46,060 nucleotides of DNA from Fulvivirga sp. Lineage in GTDB: Bacteria; Bacteroidota; Bacteroidia; Cytophagales; Cyclobacteriaceae. Below the pieces are notes generated by a model. That model searched no databases. It saw only the letters and a list, made by a program, of their open reading frames with translations, and had not been told where the DNA came from. Shown piece by piece: positions 1 through 8,013 of this stretch. A program made the position numbers and the translations under genes. Each line of letters opens with the position of its first letter. Positions within the stretch are counted from its first letter, which is position 1. The DNA is taken from assembly GCA_028280565.1 (NCBI GenBank), contig JANQLQ010000004.1, positions 1 through 46,060 of the forward strand, read 5' to 3'.

Positions 1-83
1 GTATAACAAGAGCCGTATGACGGGAGACTGTCACGTACGGTTCTGTGAGAGGTTTGGGGTGAAATTCCCCTTACCTACTCGAC
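1..83 (+). mobile_element. 3' end of a group II intron (domains V and VI)
   Basis: The segment at 10-43 has the 34-nt form of group II intron domain V: it opens GAGCCGTATG, has a GGGAGACTG-type bulge/loop and closes CACGTACGGTTC. It is followed by a GGGG...CCCC stem at about 55-70 with an unpaired A near 72, as expected of the domain VI branch point, and the ending CTACTCGAC at 75-83, a common bacterial group II intron 3' end. The intron-encoded reverse transcriptase would lie upstream of the window, so only the ribozyme tail is seen. The exact 3' splice boundary is inferred. Confidence 0.85.
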
Positions 84-114
84 TTTGTAACTTGTGCCTA
101 TCTTATATTTTTTA

Positions 115-249
115 GGGTTTGTAACCCGGCTTACAGGTGGCTAAAACTGTTATCCTAGGATAAGTGCTATGCCTTAGGTTGCCTTTGAAAGTAGCTAGCA
201 GGTTCGGAGAACCTGCATATACTTAAGCACGGGTTTAGAAAACCCGCGC
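115..249. repeat. Cluster of short palindromes after the intron
   Basis: Three small inverted repeats sit between the intron end and the first gene: GGGTT/AACCC at 115-127, GCAGGTTC/GAACCTGC at 198-216 (perfect, 3-nt loop) and CGGGTTT/AAACCCG at 230-246, extended to 227-249 with one mismatch. All share a GGTT-AACC core, and the last two lie only 10 bases apart like a paired REP sequence. The rest of 84-339 contains no convincing gene; GCTAGG occurs several times at 248-280. Function unknown. Confidence 0.55.
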
Positions 250-339
250 TAGGTTATGCTAGGGAAGCTAGGTTAGGTAGTGTTGTAAAGTCCTTGGCCC
301 CTATCCATATGGCAGACATCATGCTCTCTCATTACATTC

Positions 340-1839
340 CTAATTAAATACTTCGGTGATATCAATCACTGAAAACATCGCCAGCATGAGCACTACCACG
401 ATCAACAGCGATACGATCTTTATCGCCCAGCCAAACCGGACCATGTCCATGACACTTACGCGGCCGCTGCCGAAGATCACGGCATTCGGTGGAGTGGCTA
501 CGGGCATCATAAAGGCCATGGAGCTTACCATCGTGGCGGGGATCATCACCAAAAGCGGGTGCATATCTTGCGCAATGGCCCAAGCGGCTAATACCGGCAA
601 GAACATTTGTACGGTGGCGATGTTCGACACAAATTCTGTGACCAATGTTACACCGGCACAGGCGATCAGTACCGTCAGCCAGAGCGGCATAGTGCCAAAT
701 GCGTTGAATTGGCTGGCCAGGTATTCGGTCAAGCCGCTGGAAGCAAAGCCTCCTGCTACGGCAAAGCCACCGCCAAAGAGCAAGATGGCCGTCCACGGTA
801 GGTCGCGGATGGCATTGGTTTCCAATATAGCCTTGGCCTGGCTGCTTTTGTCTTTTACCGGGAGGATAAAAAGGAGTACGGCCATAAATACCGCTACGGT
901 GGAGTCATCTACGATTTCGAATAACGAGGAAATGCCCGACCAGCCGGGCAGATGGAAGCTTCCTACGGAAAGGTCTTTCCGGAAGATCCAAAGAAGGGCG
1001 GTAAGGCTACCGGCAGTCACTACTACTTTTTCTTCAAAGCTCATTTTTCCCAAGGCGTCGAGCTCTGTTTTTACTACGGATACATTTACATTGAGGGACT
1101 TGGGGATACGTGCCACCCATTTTACCAGCATATACCAGGATATGATCAAAACGATGATGGAGAGCGGAAGGCCGAAGATGAACCACTGGCCAAAGCTTAT
1201 GGGCTCGGCTTCGGGGAACATTTCCGTATAGATCTTGGCAAATGCCAAATTAGTCGGGGTACCTACCAAAGTGGCCACACCACCGATGGAGCACCCGTAA
1301 GCGATGCCTAAGAGCAAGGTCAAGCCCATTTTCCGGGCGTTTTCTGCGTCAAACTCCTCTTCTAGCTTGCCTATAATGGCCATACCGATCGGGAGCATCA
1401 TCACGGCGGTGGCGGTATTGGAGATCCACATGGACAGGAAGGCCGCGGCTACCATAAACCCAAAGATCAGTTTTGCGGGGTTTTTACCGATCTTGTAGAT
1501 GATGTTCAAGGCTATTCTCCGGTGCAGGTTCCACCGCTCCATGGCCAGCGCCACCAAAAATCCACCGATGTACAGGAAAATAATGGAATTCATGTACGCG
1601 CCGGCGGTAGTTTTCGGTGAGTTGATCCCAAAGAGCGGGAACAAGATCATCGGTAAAAGCGCGGTGATGGCCAAGGGGATGGCCTCTGTCACCCACCAGG
1701 CCGCCATGAGGACCACTACGGCGGCCATCTGGCCGATCAAAGGATTGTCCGGGTCAGGATTAAAAAGTATCAACGTTAAAAAAAAGAGGGCTATCCCGAG
1801 GTATAAGCCCCAAATTTGCATTTTGCTTCGGTTTTTCAT
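340..1839 (-). CDS. DASS/SLC13-family sodium:dicarboxylate symporter
   Basis: The 499-residue polytopic membrane protein belongs to the divalent anion:Na+ symporter family (SLC13, VcINDY-like), which imports C4-dicarboxylates, citrate or sulfate with sodium. The two hallmark hairpin motifs are visible: WISNTATAVMMLP near residue 138 and EFVSNIATVQMFLP near 406. GTPTNLAF near 192 and the C-terminal ATPPNAVIFGSG also fit. Length is normal. It is the last gene of the long minus-strand catabolic run, 64 bases after the FAH-family gene, with an inverted repeat in the gap. From context it probably takes up a C4 acid or a related intermediate. The substrate cannot be fixed from sequence. Confidence 0.9.
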   Translation of the reverse strand: MKNRSKMQIWGLYLGIALFFLTLILFNPDPDNPLIGQMAAVVVLMAAWWVTEAIPLAITALLPMILFPLFGINSPKTTAGAYMNSIIFLYIGGFLVALAMERWNLHRRIALNIIYKIGKNPAKLIFGFMVAAAFLSMWISNTATAVMMLPIGMAIIGKLEEEFDAENARKMGLTLLLGIAYGCSIGGVATLVGTPTNLAFAKIYTEMFPEAEPISFGQWFIFGLPLSIIVLIISWYMLVKWVARIPKSLNVNVSVVKTELDALGKMSFEEKVVVTAGSLTALLWIFRKDLSVGSFHLPGWSGISSLFEIVDDSTVAVFMAVLLFILPVKDKSSQAKAILETNAIRDLPWTAILLFGGGFAVAGGFASSGLTEYLASQFNAFGTMPLWLTVLIACAGVTLVTEFVSNIATVQMFLPVLAAWAIAQDMHPLLVMIPATMVSSMAFMMPVATPPNAVIFGSGRVSVMDMVRFGWAIKIVSLLIVVVLMLAMFSVIDITEVFN

Positions 1840-1861
1840 TTTGTTTGTTTCGCTTGGCTGA

Positions 1862-1892
1862 GACCCTCCGGGTTTTTGAAACCTGGAGGGTC
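1862..1892. repeat. Inverted repeat between FAH-family and DASS genes
   Basis: GACCCTCC (1862-1869) pairs with GGAGGGTC (1885-1892), and the inner GGGTTT/AAACC part adds further pairing. It could form a strong RNA hairpin after the FAH-family stop codon and before the DASS start. There is no clear U-run on the minus strand, so it may act as a processing or stability element rather than a terminator. Confidence 0.5.
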
Positions 1893-1903
1893 TTCTAGAT
1901 CTG

Positions 1904-2506
1904 TTACACCACTTTAAAGTCTAAATACTGGGTCTCTCCTATCCAACCCCCACAATGATCGCCTTTTTGAATAGGCCCGGGCGTGGGGACCGTGCCGGTA
2001 TAAATAAGATCACCGGGTGTAAGGGTGATATACTTTGAAATATAGGTGAGGGTATGTTCAAAGGAAGAGATCATACGGCCGGTATTCCCGGATTGCTTGA
2101 CCTCCCCGTTGACCTTGAAGACCAAGTCTACCTTTTGAATATCTTCAAATTCGCCCCTCGGCAGCCATTCGCCGATAAACGCTGCTTGGTCAAAACCTTT
2201 GGCGAAGGTCCACGGCCAGCCTTTTTCCTTTGCTTTTCGCTGTTCATCTTTGGCAGTCCAGTCGATGCCCAGCGCTACTTCGTCAAAGCTTTCTAAGGCC
2301 TGCTGGGGGGTAGCGTCTTTCAGCGTTTGGTTGATCTTTATCACTACCTCTAGCTCATACACCACGTGATCACTGAAAGCGGGGTACGTGAAGGTATTCC
2401 CGGAATGAAGAGAAGTAGGTTGTTTTGGAAAGATCATCAGGTCTTCCCCGGGAAGACGGGTTTCCCCCTCAGGCTGGTAGTTCGCTCCTATGCCAAATAT
2501 TTTCAT
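1904..2506 (-). CDS. Fumarylacetoacetate hydrolase (FAH) family protein
   Basis: The 200-residue protein is a compact FAH-fold enzyme. It starts with KIFGIGANYQPE, the usual first strand, followed by the metal-binding YELEVVIKI segment (residues about 50-58), the IDWTAKDEQ motif (near 79, matching D-x-TARD-x-Q), and the C-terminal GDLIYTGTPTPG-like segment. Relatives hydrolyse or decarboxylate C-C bonds in 2,4-dioxo acids such as fumarylpyruvate or 2,4-diketo-3-deoxy sugar acids. With two sugar-acid-dehydratase-like genes in the same run, it could cleave an oxidised 3-deoxy-2-oxo acid to pyruvate plus a hydroxy acid. That role is inference. Start ATG at 2506 fits the family. Confidence 0.85.
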   Translation of the reverse strand: MKIFGIGANYQPEGETRLPGEDLMIFPKQPTSLHSGNTFTYPAFSDHVVYELEVVIKINQTLKDATPQQALESFDEVALGIDWTAKDEQRKAKEKGWPWTFAKGFDQAAFIGEWLPRGEFEDIQKVDLVFKVNGEVKQSGNTGRMISSFEHTLTYISKYITLTPGDLIYTGTVPTPGPIQKGDHCGGWIGETQYLDFKVV

Positions 2507-2552
2507 AGCTGTCGTTCGTTTATTGATAGGACGTGTAAATGCAAGGCTTTCC

Positions 2553-4469
2553 TTACGAATTTCCTGTCACACCTGCCAAAATCGTTTCAGCATAGAGCAA
2601 GTCCCCCCGTAGCGCATCGTAGTACTGCACTACTACTTGGGGGTGCTGGTAGGCTACCCAATGGTTTTGCCCCTGCTCTTTGGGATTGTTGAATACGTTA
2701 TTGACCTGGAATACGGCATATACCGGCTGGCGCCGCATGGAACGCGGGGTGGCTTCCGTGTAGAAGGTAGACCACCGGATCTCCACCTCTCGCCCCTGTG
2801 AATTGTACTTGCCGTTGTTCGGCCGGTTGCCTTCCACGCGCAGCGTGTGCTGGTTATCCGATGTAAGCGGGCTGCTGCAAAACTCCCATACGCGATCGGT
2901 CACTTTCACGCCAAAGGCGTTGTGGAGGTCACCCGTGATCACCAATACAGGTTTGCCTAGGCCGTCCCAGAAGTCGACCAGTTCGTCGCGTTCTTTTACA
3001 TAGCCGGTCCAAGCCTCTTCACTGGCGCCTACGTCTCCCCTGCCCAGCGGATCACTGCTCGCATGGGGGATGACCAGGTTCACGGAAGATACGATAAAAA
3101 ACACCTCTGCATCACTTTTCGCCATGCTCTCTTTTAGCCATTGCAGCTGCTTATCTCCCAGCATTTTCGGATCCCGGCCATCGGTGTATTCTCCTACGAT
3201 CGGGTCTTCACGGTGGCCCCGGGTATCGAGTACGAAGAATTCACAATTGGCCTTACGGAATGAGAAATGATTGTAACTGCCTATGGAATACGAAGAAGTA
3301 GTATTGGCCTTGGGCGTAGGCGATATTTGTAGCTTCGTTTTGTCGATGACCTTTTCAATTTTGTAGACCAAGGCATTAGGGTCTGCCGGGGCGGCTATGT
3401 CCAGCTTATTGCCCGGGCTACCGGCGTTTTCCGTACCCCAGTGGATATGCAAGGCACTGGTGTTTTCCAAGTCCAGTTTTGTGAAATCTGCATTCGTATC
3501 CGTTAAAACATTATTCCCTTTTTTGAGCTTGGCCTTGCCGAAATGAAGATCTTTCGGAAAATCGGTTGGGTTACTCCAGGCCACGTAGTCGTACCAGGCT
3601 TGCAGGCCTATGTCTCGCCAGAGTGCTCTCCTCCCGGGAAATCCTGCTTTTGAAGCGCCGAACACATTGTTCAAGATCTCATGATCATCGAACATATAAT
3701 AGGAAGGCACATGCTTGTGGAAAGCTGCCAAATTAGGATTGCGAGAGGTGTAGATCTTGTAGTTCTCCCACCCCCCGACGATCGTCGGGGCGATCTTCAC
3801 TTTGGTGGGAATATCCTCTTCGTCTTCTCCCACCTCGTCGAGCCATTCGCCCACCGTGGTGTCGCGGCCTTCTTCGTAGATAAAATCCCCGTTATGAATG
3901 AAGAAGTCTACCTTCTCGGCATGATTTTCCAACATGGTCCTATGCGGAACGTACCCGGCGGATTTATCCTCGCGCTGCCGGGCACAGGCCGCGGCTATGA
4001 AGCTGAAATTGTAAAGCCCTTGGGGATTATCCGATGAATTTCGGTAATCATTTTCCGCTGCCCAAGTCTTAAAAGATCCCTTTCTCAACTCGTTAACGAT
4101 CTCGTCTTTTACCTGTACTTCATAGTAATACTTGGTGCCGGGTTTTAGGTCTTTCAAAATCACATAGGTAGCATTATCATGCTCTAAAGTAGTTTCCACG
4201 GTTTCGGAGACCTGGTCCAAGATGTTGGGATGGGTGCCATACCGGACCCTGAACTGCCCGGGTTCCGTAGTTCGAGCCCAAATGCCCATTTGTGTGGGGC
4301 CCGGAGCGCCTAGCATGGGGCCGTTGGAAATGTGCAGGGGACCAAGCAATCGCTTTTTCTTACGCTGGGTCTTAGGGTTTTCTTTCGTGGCGCCGGCGAT
4401 GGCGGGTACGGCTGTAGCAGCTACCCCGGTAGAGAGCGCTACGGATCTGACGAAATTTCTTCTTTTCAT
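2553..4469 (-). CDS. phoD: Tat-exported PhoD-like alkaline phosphatase/phosphodiesterase
   Basis: The 638-residue protein begins with a twin-arginine signal (MKRRNFVRS followed by an alanine-rich stretch), so it is predicted to be exported folded. An N-terminal Fn3-like PhoD domain covers about residues 45-130. The metallophosphatase domain follows with ACARQRE (near 160), HNGDFIYE (near 191), FDDHEILNN (near 260), LDTRGHRE (near 414) and ITGDLHNAFG (near 510), which carry the Asp/His metal ligands of PhoD enzymes. The family hydrolyses phosphomonoesters and phosphodiesters in the periplasm using Fe/Ca. It lies inside the catabolic run, suggesting that dephosphorylation of the imported substrate comes first. 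True substrate unknown. Confidence 0.85.
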   Translation of the reverse strand: MKRRNFVRSVALSTGVAATAVPAIAGATKENPKTQRKKKRLLGPLHISNGPMLGAPGPTQMGIWARTTEPGQFRVRYGTHPNILDQVSETVETTLEHDNATYVILKDLKPGTKYYYEVQVKDEIVNELRKGSFKTWAAENDYRNSSDNPQGLYNFSFIAAACARQREDKSAGYVPHRTMLENHAEKVDFFIHNGDFIYEEGRDTTVGEWLDEVGEDEEDIPTKVKIAPTIVGGWENYKIYTSRNPNLAAFHKHVPSYYMFDDHEILNNVFGASKAGFPGRRALWRDIGLQAWYDYVAWSNPTDFPKDLHFGKAKLKKGNNVLTDTNADFTKLDLENTSALHIHWGTENAGSPGNKLDIAAPADPNALVYKIEKVIDKTKLQISPTPKANTTSSYSIGSYNHFSFRKANCEFFVLDTRGHREDPIVGEYTDGRDPKMLGDKQLQWLKESMAKSDAEVFFIVSSVNLVIPHASSDPLGRGDVGASEEAWTGYVKERDELVDFWDGLGKPVLVITGDLHNAFGVKVTDRVWEFCSSPLTSDNQHTLRVEGNRPNNGKYNSQGREVEIRWSTFYTEATPRSMRRQPVYAVFQVNNVFNNPKEQGQNHWVAYQHPQVVVQYYDALRGDLLYAETILAGVTGNS

Positions 4470-4779
4470 GATTTGTTAGTGTTTATAAATCGGGGGTACG
4501 GATGTTTTTTGTTTGTTTTTATGGCTTGTGAATTGACATACTTGAGAAAGAATTTGGCACAGTCATTAGCACGTCACATAGATAGGATCGGGCTATCGTT
4601 AAGTGTAATGGGACTATTTTTTCCCATCCCATTCTTAAAGTTGGCAGTCGGCAATGCGCTATCGGTAACTTCCATTTTTTTGCCTACTGCCCTTTGCTGA
4701 TTGCCGACTGGTCCATACTTCAAACAGCTCAAATTGTACCCGGTACTTCATTTAAGGTTTAACTTGACACCCGTGACAA
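4470..4779. repeat. Gene-free spacer with degenerate heptad repeat and inverted repeat
   Basis: This 310-base gap lies between the WD40 gene and phoD. CAGTCGGCAAT (4645-4655) is perfectly inverted by ATTGCCGACTG (4700-4710). Read on the minus strand from 4710, the segment is a degenerate seven-base repeat: CAGTCGG, CAATCAG, CAAAGGG, CAGTAGG, CAAAAAA. No credible coding frame is seen. Similar heptad tracts occur in other spacers of this window. Confidence 0.55.
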
Positions 4780-5898
4780 TCAGTTCTTTTCACCTCGCAT
4801 GTTCTTGTCTTGCCTTTTTTTCACCATGCTATGTTGCAGGCGATTGATGTTGGGGTCCTCTGACATGAAATTCCACAGGCGAATGGTGCCGTCTTGGTGC
4901 GCAGATACCAAGAAGCTGCCGTCCGAATTGAAATCGAGATATTCAGCCCCGTCGATGACGTCCGACTGCCATGCCACGGGTATCCTTTTCATCGCTTCGT
5001 CCAGGATGGTTTCCATACGAAGGATACGTATGTAGGGATCATTCCCGGCGGTAAGGAGATATTTGCCGTCCGGTGTAAAATCAATCGTCTCTATCTTTTG
5101 GCCGGTGTTGTTAAACTGCCGTATTTTCCTGCCGGAAGCTACTTCCCAAACGTAGATCTCCCCATAAAAGCCGGAGGATACCACGTATTTATCATCGGGT
5201 GAGAAACGAACGGTAACACCGCCTTCTTTCTCATCGGCTTTAAAGGTTTTAACAAGTTCCATCTTATTTTGCACATCCCAAACCCGGGCCTCGGAGTTAT
5301 CACCGGTAGAAACGATATACTTGTCATCGCTGCTGAAATGTAAGGAGTTCACGGTTGCTCCATGATTTACCTCGTATTGCAGTGTTCCCCCAGGCATGTT
5401 GAATACCCGGATCTTACCTACCCCTTCCCCGGATTCCTCCTCGCCGGTAGCCAGCCAAGTTCCATTATTTGACCAAGTGAGTGCATCTATACCTTGGGTG
5501 TGCTGGAGCTTTTTGAGCAATTCACCGCTTTTGGCATCGTAAATACGCACTAGGTAATCTTCGCTGCAAGAAGCCACCACGGAGCCATCCGGGGCCCATC
5601 CCACACGTTCGATCTCCTCGTCTGTTTCGGCGCGCCAAAGCTCCGTGCCGTCTGAAGTTCGCCACATCACCACTTGGTTATCGAACTTGGTCCCGGACAC
5701 GATGTAACGATTATCCTTGGAGAATTCGGCACTTTCTACGGAGCCGTACTCCCCGTACAGATCGGCTACCCTCACCCACACGGGGCTTAGCCTCACACTT
5801 TTCTCTTGTTGTGCGTGTACGGCTTCACTCGCCAGCAGCAGGTGAAAAACGATCAATATCCCTATAACTTTTCCTTGTTGATTCAAATTCATTTTCAT
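4780..5898 (-). CDS. Exported WD40-repeat beta-propeller protein
   Basis: The 372-residue protein has an N-terminal signal peptide (hydrophobic core at about residues 12-27 ending AVHAQ), so it is likely periplasmic. About seven WD40 blades follow between residues 55 and 345, each with the F/W-S-x-DGKY-V-S/T-G pattern and ends such as VRIYD, ARVWD, IYVWE and IRLWN. A positively charged tail follows (KKRQDKNMRGEK). WD40 propellers serve as binding scaffolds; no catalytic motif is visible. It lies 13 bases upstream of nothing but its own spacer and 13 bases downstream of the aquaporin gene, so the two are almost certainly cotranscribed. The role in the catabolic locus is unknown. Confidence 0.8.
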   Translation of the reverse strand: MKMNLNQQGKVIGILIVFHLLLASEAVHAQQEKSVRLSPVWVRVADLYGEYGSVESAEFSKDNRYIVSGTKFDNQVVMWRTSDGTELWRAETDEEIERVGWAPDGSVVASCSEDYLVRIYDAKSGELLKKLQHTQGIDALTWSNNGTWLATGEEESGEGVGKIRVFNMPGGTLQYEVNHGATVNSLHFSSDDKYIVSTGDNSEARVWDVQNKMELVKTFKADEKEGGVTVRFSPDDKYVVSSGFYGEIYVWEVASGRKIRQFNNTGQKIETIDFTPDGKYLLTAGNDPYIRILRMETILDEAMKRIPVAWQSDVIDGAEYLDFNSDGSFLVSAHQDGTIRLWNFMSEDPNINRLQHSMVKKRQDKNMRGEKN

Positions 5899-5911
5899 TT
5901 AAAACTTCATT

Positions 5912-6634
5912 TTACTGCAAAACATTAAATACAATTGCTGCCAGCACCCCTCCTGCCACTGGCCCCGCTACCGGTATCCATGCGTAGGACCAGTCACTTT
6001 TGCCTTTATTGGCGATGGGCAAGAGGGCATGGGCAATTCTTGGCCCTAAGTCCCGGGCAGGGTTGATAGCATACCCCGTGGGACCACCTAAGCTCAGACC
6101 GATCCCCAGCACCACCAGGGCGACAGGCAGTGCATCCAGTGAGCCTAAGCTACCGGGCTCTCCGCCCATGGACGGCCCGGTGATGTACAGCACGGCAAAC
6201 ACCAAGACGAATGTGCCGATGATCTCTGAGGCCAAATTGTCCCACGTAGAACGGATCGCCGGCCCGGTACTGAAAGTGGCTAGGATCATGGCTGGATCTT
6301 CGGTATCGCGATAATGCAGGCGATAATGCACCCACACCAGGCTGCTCCCAATAAAGGCACCGATCATTTGTGCTGCGATGTACACCGGTACCTGGGCCCA
6401 ATCAAACTTACCTGCCGCCGCTAACCCCACGGTCACCGCCGGGTTAATATGTGCGCCACTGTAGGGACCAACGATGAACACCGCCATGAACACGGCTATA
6501 CCCCATCCGAAAGTGATCACGATCCACCCGCTGCCAAACGCTTTGGATCCTTTAAGCAATGCGTTAGCCACCACACCATTCCCAAGAAGGAGGAGGATAG
6601 CCGTACCGATGATTTCACTGACGAAAGGTGACAT
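5912..6634 (-). CDS. glpF: MIP-family aquaglyceroporin (glycerol facilitator type)
   Basis: The 240-residue membrane channel has both half-helix NPA motifs of the major intrinsic protein family: [13 protein letters not shown] (near residue 68) and [13 protein letters not shown] (near 192). Aspartate directly after NPAR is typical of glycerol-conducting members, whereas water-only aquaporins usually have serine. Six membrane spans are apparent and length is normal. It would let glycerol or small polyols diffuse across the inner membrane. The neighbouring dhaK/dhaL genes fit polyol or triose use, but no glycerol kinase or glycerol dehydrogenase gene is in the run, so the physiological solute stays open. 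Confidence 0.88.
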   Translation of the reverse strand: MSPFVSEIIGTAILLLLGNGVVANALLKGSKAFGSGWIVITFGWGIAVFMAVFIVGPYSGAHINPAVTVGLAAAGKFDWAQVPVYIAAQMIGAFIGSSLVWVHYRLHYRDTEDPAMILATFSTGPAIRSTWDNLASEIIGTFVLVFAVLYITGPSMGGEPGSLGSLDALPVALVVLGIGLSLGGPTGYAINPARDLGPRIAHALLPIANKGKSDWSYAWIPVAGPVAGGVLAAIVFNVLQ

Positions 6635-6704
6635 AGGATTGATGTTTAATGGGTGACTGGTTCTGTTTAGTCAAATTTTTGTTTGTAGACAAAGAATATC
6701 TAAA

Positions 6705-6732
6705 TATGAAATCAGAAATATGAAATATGAAA
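6705..6732. repeat. Heptad tandem repeat TATGAAA
   Basis: Four consecutive seven-base units are visible: TATGAAA, TCAGAAA, TATGAAA, TATGAAA. The opposite pattern (TTTCAT, TTTCATA) recurs at about 6790-6806, so the flanks could pair. The tract is part of the 335-base gene-free gap between the aquaporin and dehydrogenase genes. Confidence 0.6.
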
Positions 6733-6838
6733 TTGGGTAGATGTGATATTGAGCGCTACGATCTTCCATTCAAAAATTATTTCCTTGGTTTCATTTTTCA
6801 TATTTTAACTTCATTGCCGTTAAGTTTGGCCTTTCACT

Positions 6839-6906
6839 CGCACCCCTAACCCCTAAAGGGGAAATCCAGCGCGCGTTAGTTTTCCCCTTTAGGGGTTAGG
6901 GGTGCG
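6839..6906. repeat. Perfect 26 bp inverted repeat (CACCCCTAACCCCTAAAGGGG type)
   Basis: The left arm 6839-6864 (CGCACCCC...AGGGGAAA) is the exact reverse complement of the right arm 6881-6906 (TTTCCCCT...GGGGTGCG), with a 16-base loop. Each arm contains its own CCCCTAAAGGGG palindrome. An outer GGCC pair flanks it. I recall similar CACCCCTAACCCC repeats being frequent in Bacteroidota spacers. As RNA it would be a very stable hairpin that could terminate, protect mRNA ends or separate upstream from downstream expression in the run. Confidence 0.85.
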
Positions 6907-6969
6907 AAGGCCATTTAATATATGGCATTGATCCCTGGTTCCAAATCTTTGACATACCTTACCTACAAG

Positions 6970-7944
6970 CTAATCATAAATCACAGGGTTGACCACATTT
7001 GGTGGAGTTTTTCCTTCCAAAGCAGCCACCAAGTTTTCAACCGCCATCGTTGCCATTTTGGTCCGCGTCGCGATCGTGGCACTGCCTATGTGTGGTAGCA
7101 GTACTACGTTATCCATCTCCAGTAACCCGGGATGTACTTTTGGCTCTTCTTCAAATACATCCAGGCCGGCCCCGGCGATCTCTTTGTTTTTAAGGGCCTC
7201 TACCAAGGCATTTTCATCGATGATCGGTCCACGGGCGGTATTGATGATATGGGCGGTATTTTTCATAAGCATGAATTCCTCCGCGCCAATAAAATGATGG
7301 GTCTCACGGTTATAGGCCGTATGGACGGATATAAAATCCGACCGGCGCAACACCTCTTCCAACGGTCCGTAAGTCACACCAAGTGCTCTTTCTTCCTCTT
7401 CGGCCAGCCGGGTCCTGTTCCAATACACTACCCGCATATTGAAGCCCTGTGCCCGTCTTGCCACGGCTTTGCCAATGCGCCCCATGCCTACGATGCCTAA
7501 GGTAGAATTGTAAACATCGGTACCTAAAAATTGTAAGATCCCCCATCCGTGCCATTTGCCGTCCCGCAAGTATCGCTCGGATTCCGTGATACGACGAGCG
7601 CTGGCCATGAGCAGGGCAAACGCCAGGTCAGCGGAGGTTTCCGTCAATACGCCCGGGGTATTCGTTACGGGGATCTTAAGCTCGGTAGCTTTAGTCACAT
7701 CAATGTTGTTGAACCCCACGGCTACATTGGCTACCACCTTTATATGTGCACTTGCCGCCAAGATCTCGGCATCGATGTTTTCCGTCAGCAGGCACAACAG
7801 GGCCTGTTTATCTTTTAACCCTTCCATGATGGATTCTTTCGTGACGTTATCGCTGTTGAGAAGTTCTGCCGAAACACGATCGTTCAACAGTTCCATGGCT
7901 TTCGGAGGCAGTTCGCGGGTCAATAATATCTTTGGTTTTGTCAT
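6970..7944 (-). CDS. D-isomer-specific 2-hydroxyacid dehydrogenase (glyoxylate/hydroxypyruvate reductase type)
   Basis: The 324-residue NAD(P)-dependent enzyme starts KILLTRELPPKAMELL. It has the Rossmann motif LGIVGMGRIGKAVARRA (near residue 150) and the catalytic triad: Arg in NTARGPIIDE (near 238), Glu in VFEEEP (near 268) and His in LLPHIGSA (near 286). It most resembles GyaR/GhrB-type reductases that turn glyoxylate into glycolate or hydroxypyruvate into D-glycerate. In this run it could reduce the short oxo acid released by an aldolase or hydrolase. The exact substrate is inferred only. It lies 69 bases after the TIM-barrel gene. Confidence 0.88.
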   Translation of the reverse strand: MTKPKILLTRELPPKAMELLNDRVSAELLNSDNVTKESIMEGLKDKQALLCLLTENIDAEILAASAHIKVVANVAVGFNNIDVTKATELKIPVTNTPGVLTETSADLAFALLMASARRITESERYLRDGKWHGWGILQFLGTDVYNSTLGIVGMGRIGKAVARRAQGFNMRVVYWNRTRLAEEEERALGVTYGPLEEVLRRSDFISVHTAYNRETHHFIGAEEFMLMKNTAHIINTARGPIIDENALVEALKNKEIAGAGLDVFEEEPKVHPGLLEMDNVVLLPHIGSATIATRTKMATMAVENLVAALEGKTPPNVVNPVIYD

Positions 7945-8013
7945 GTGTTTAAAAGAGAATACCTAGGATTTAAGACATAGTTTTTAAGTGTTACATTAAG
8001 TTCAATTTGTACT

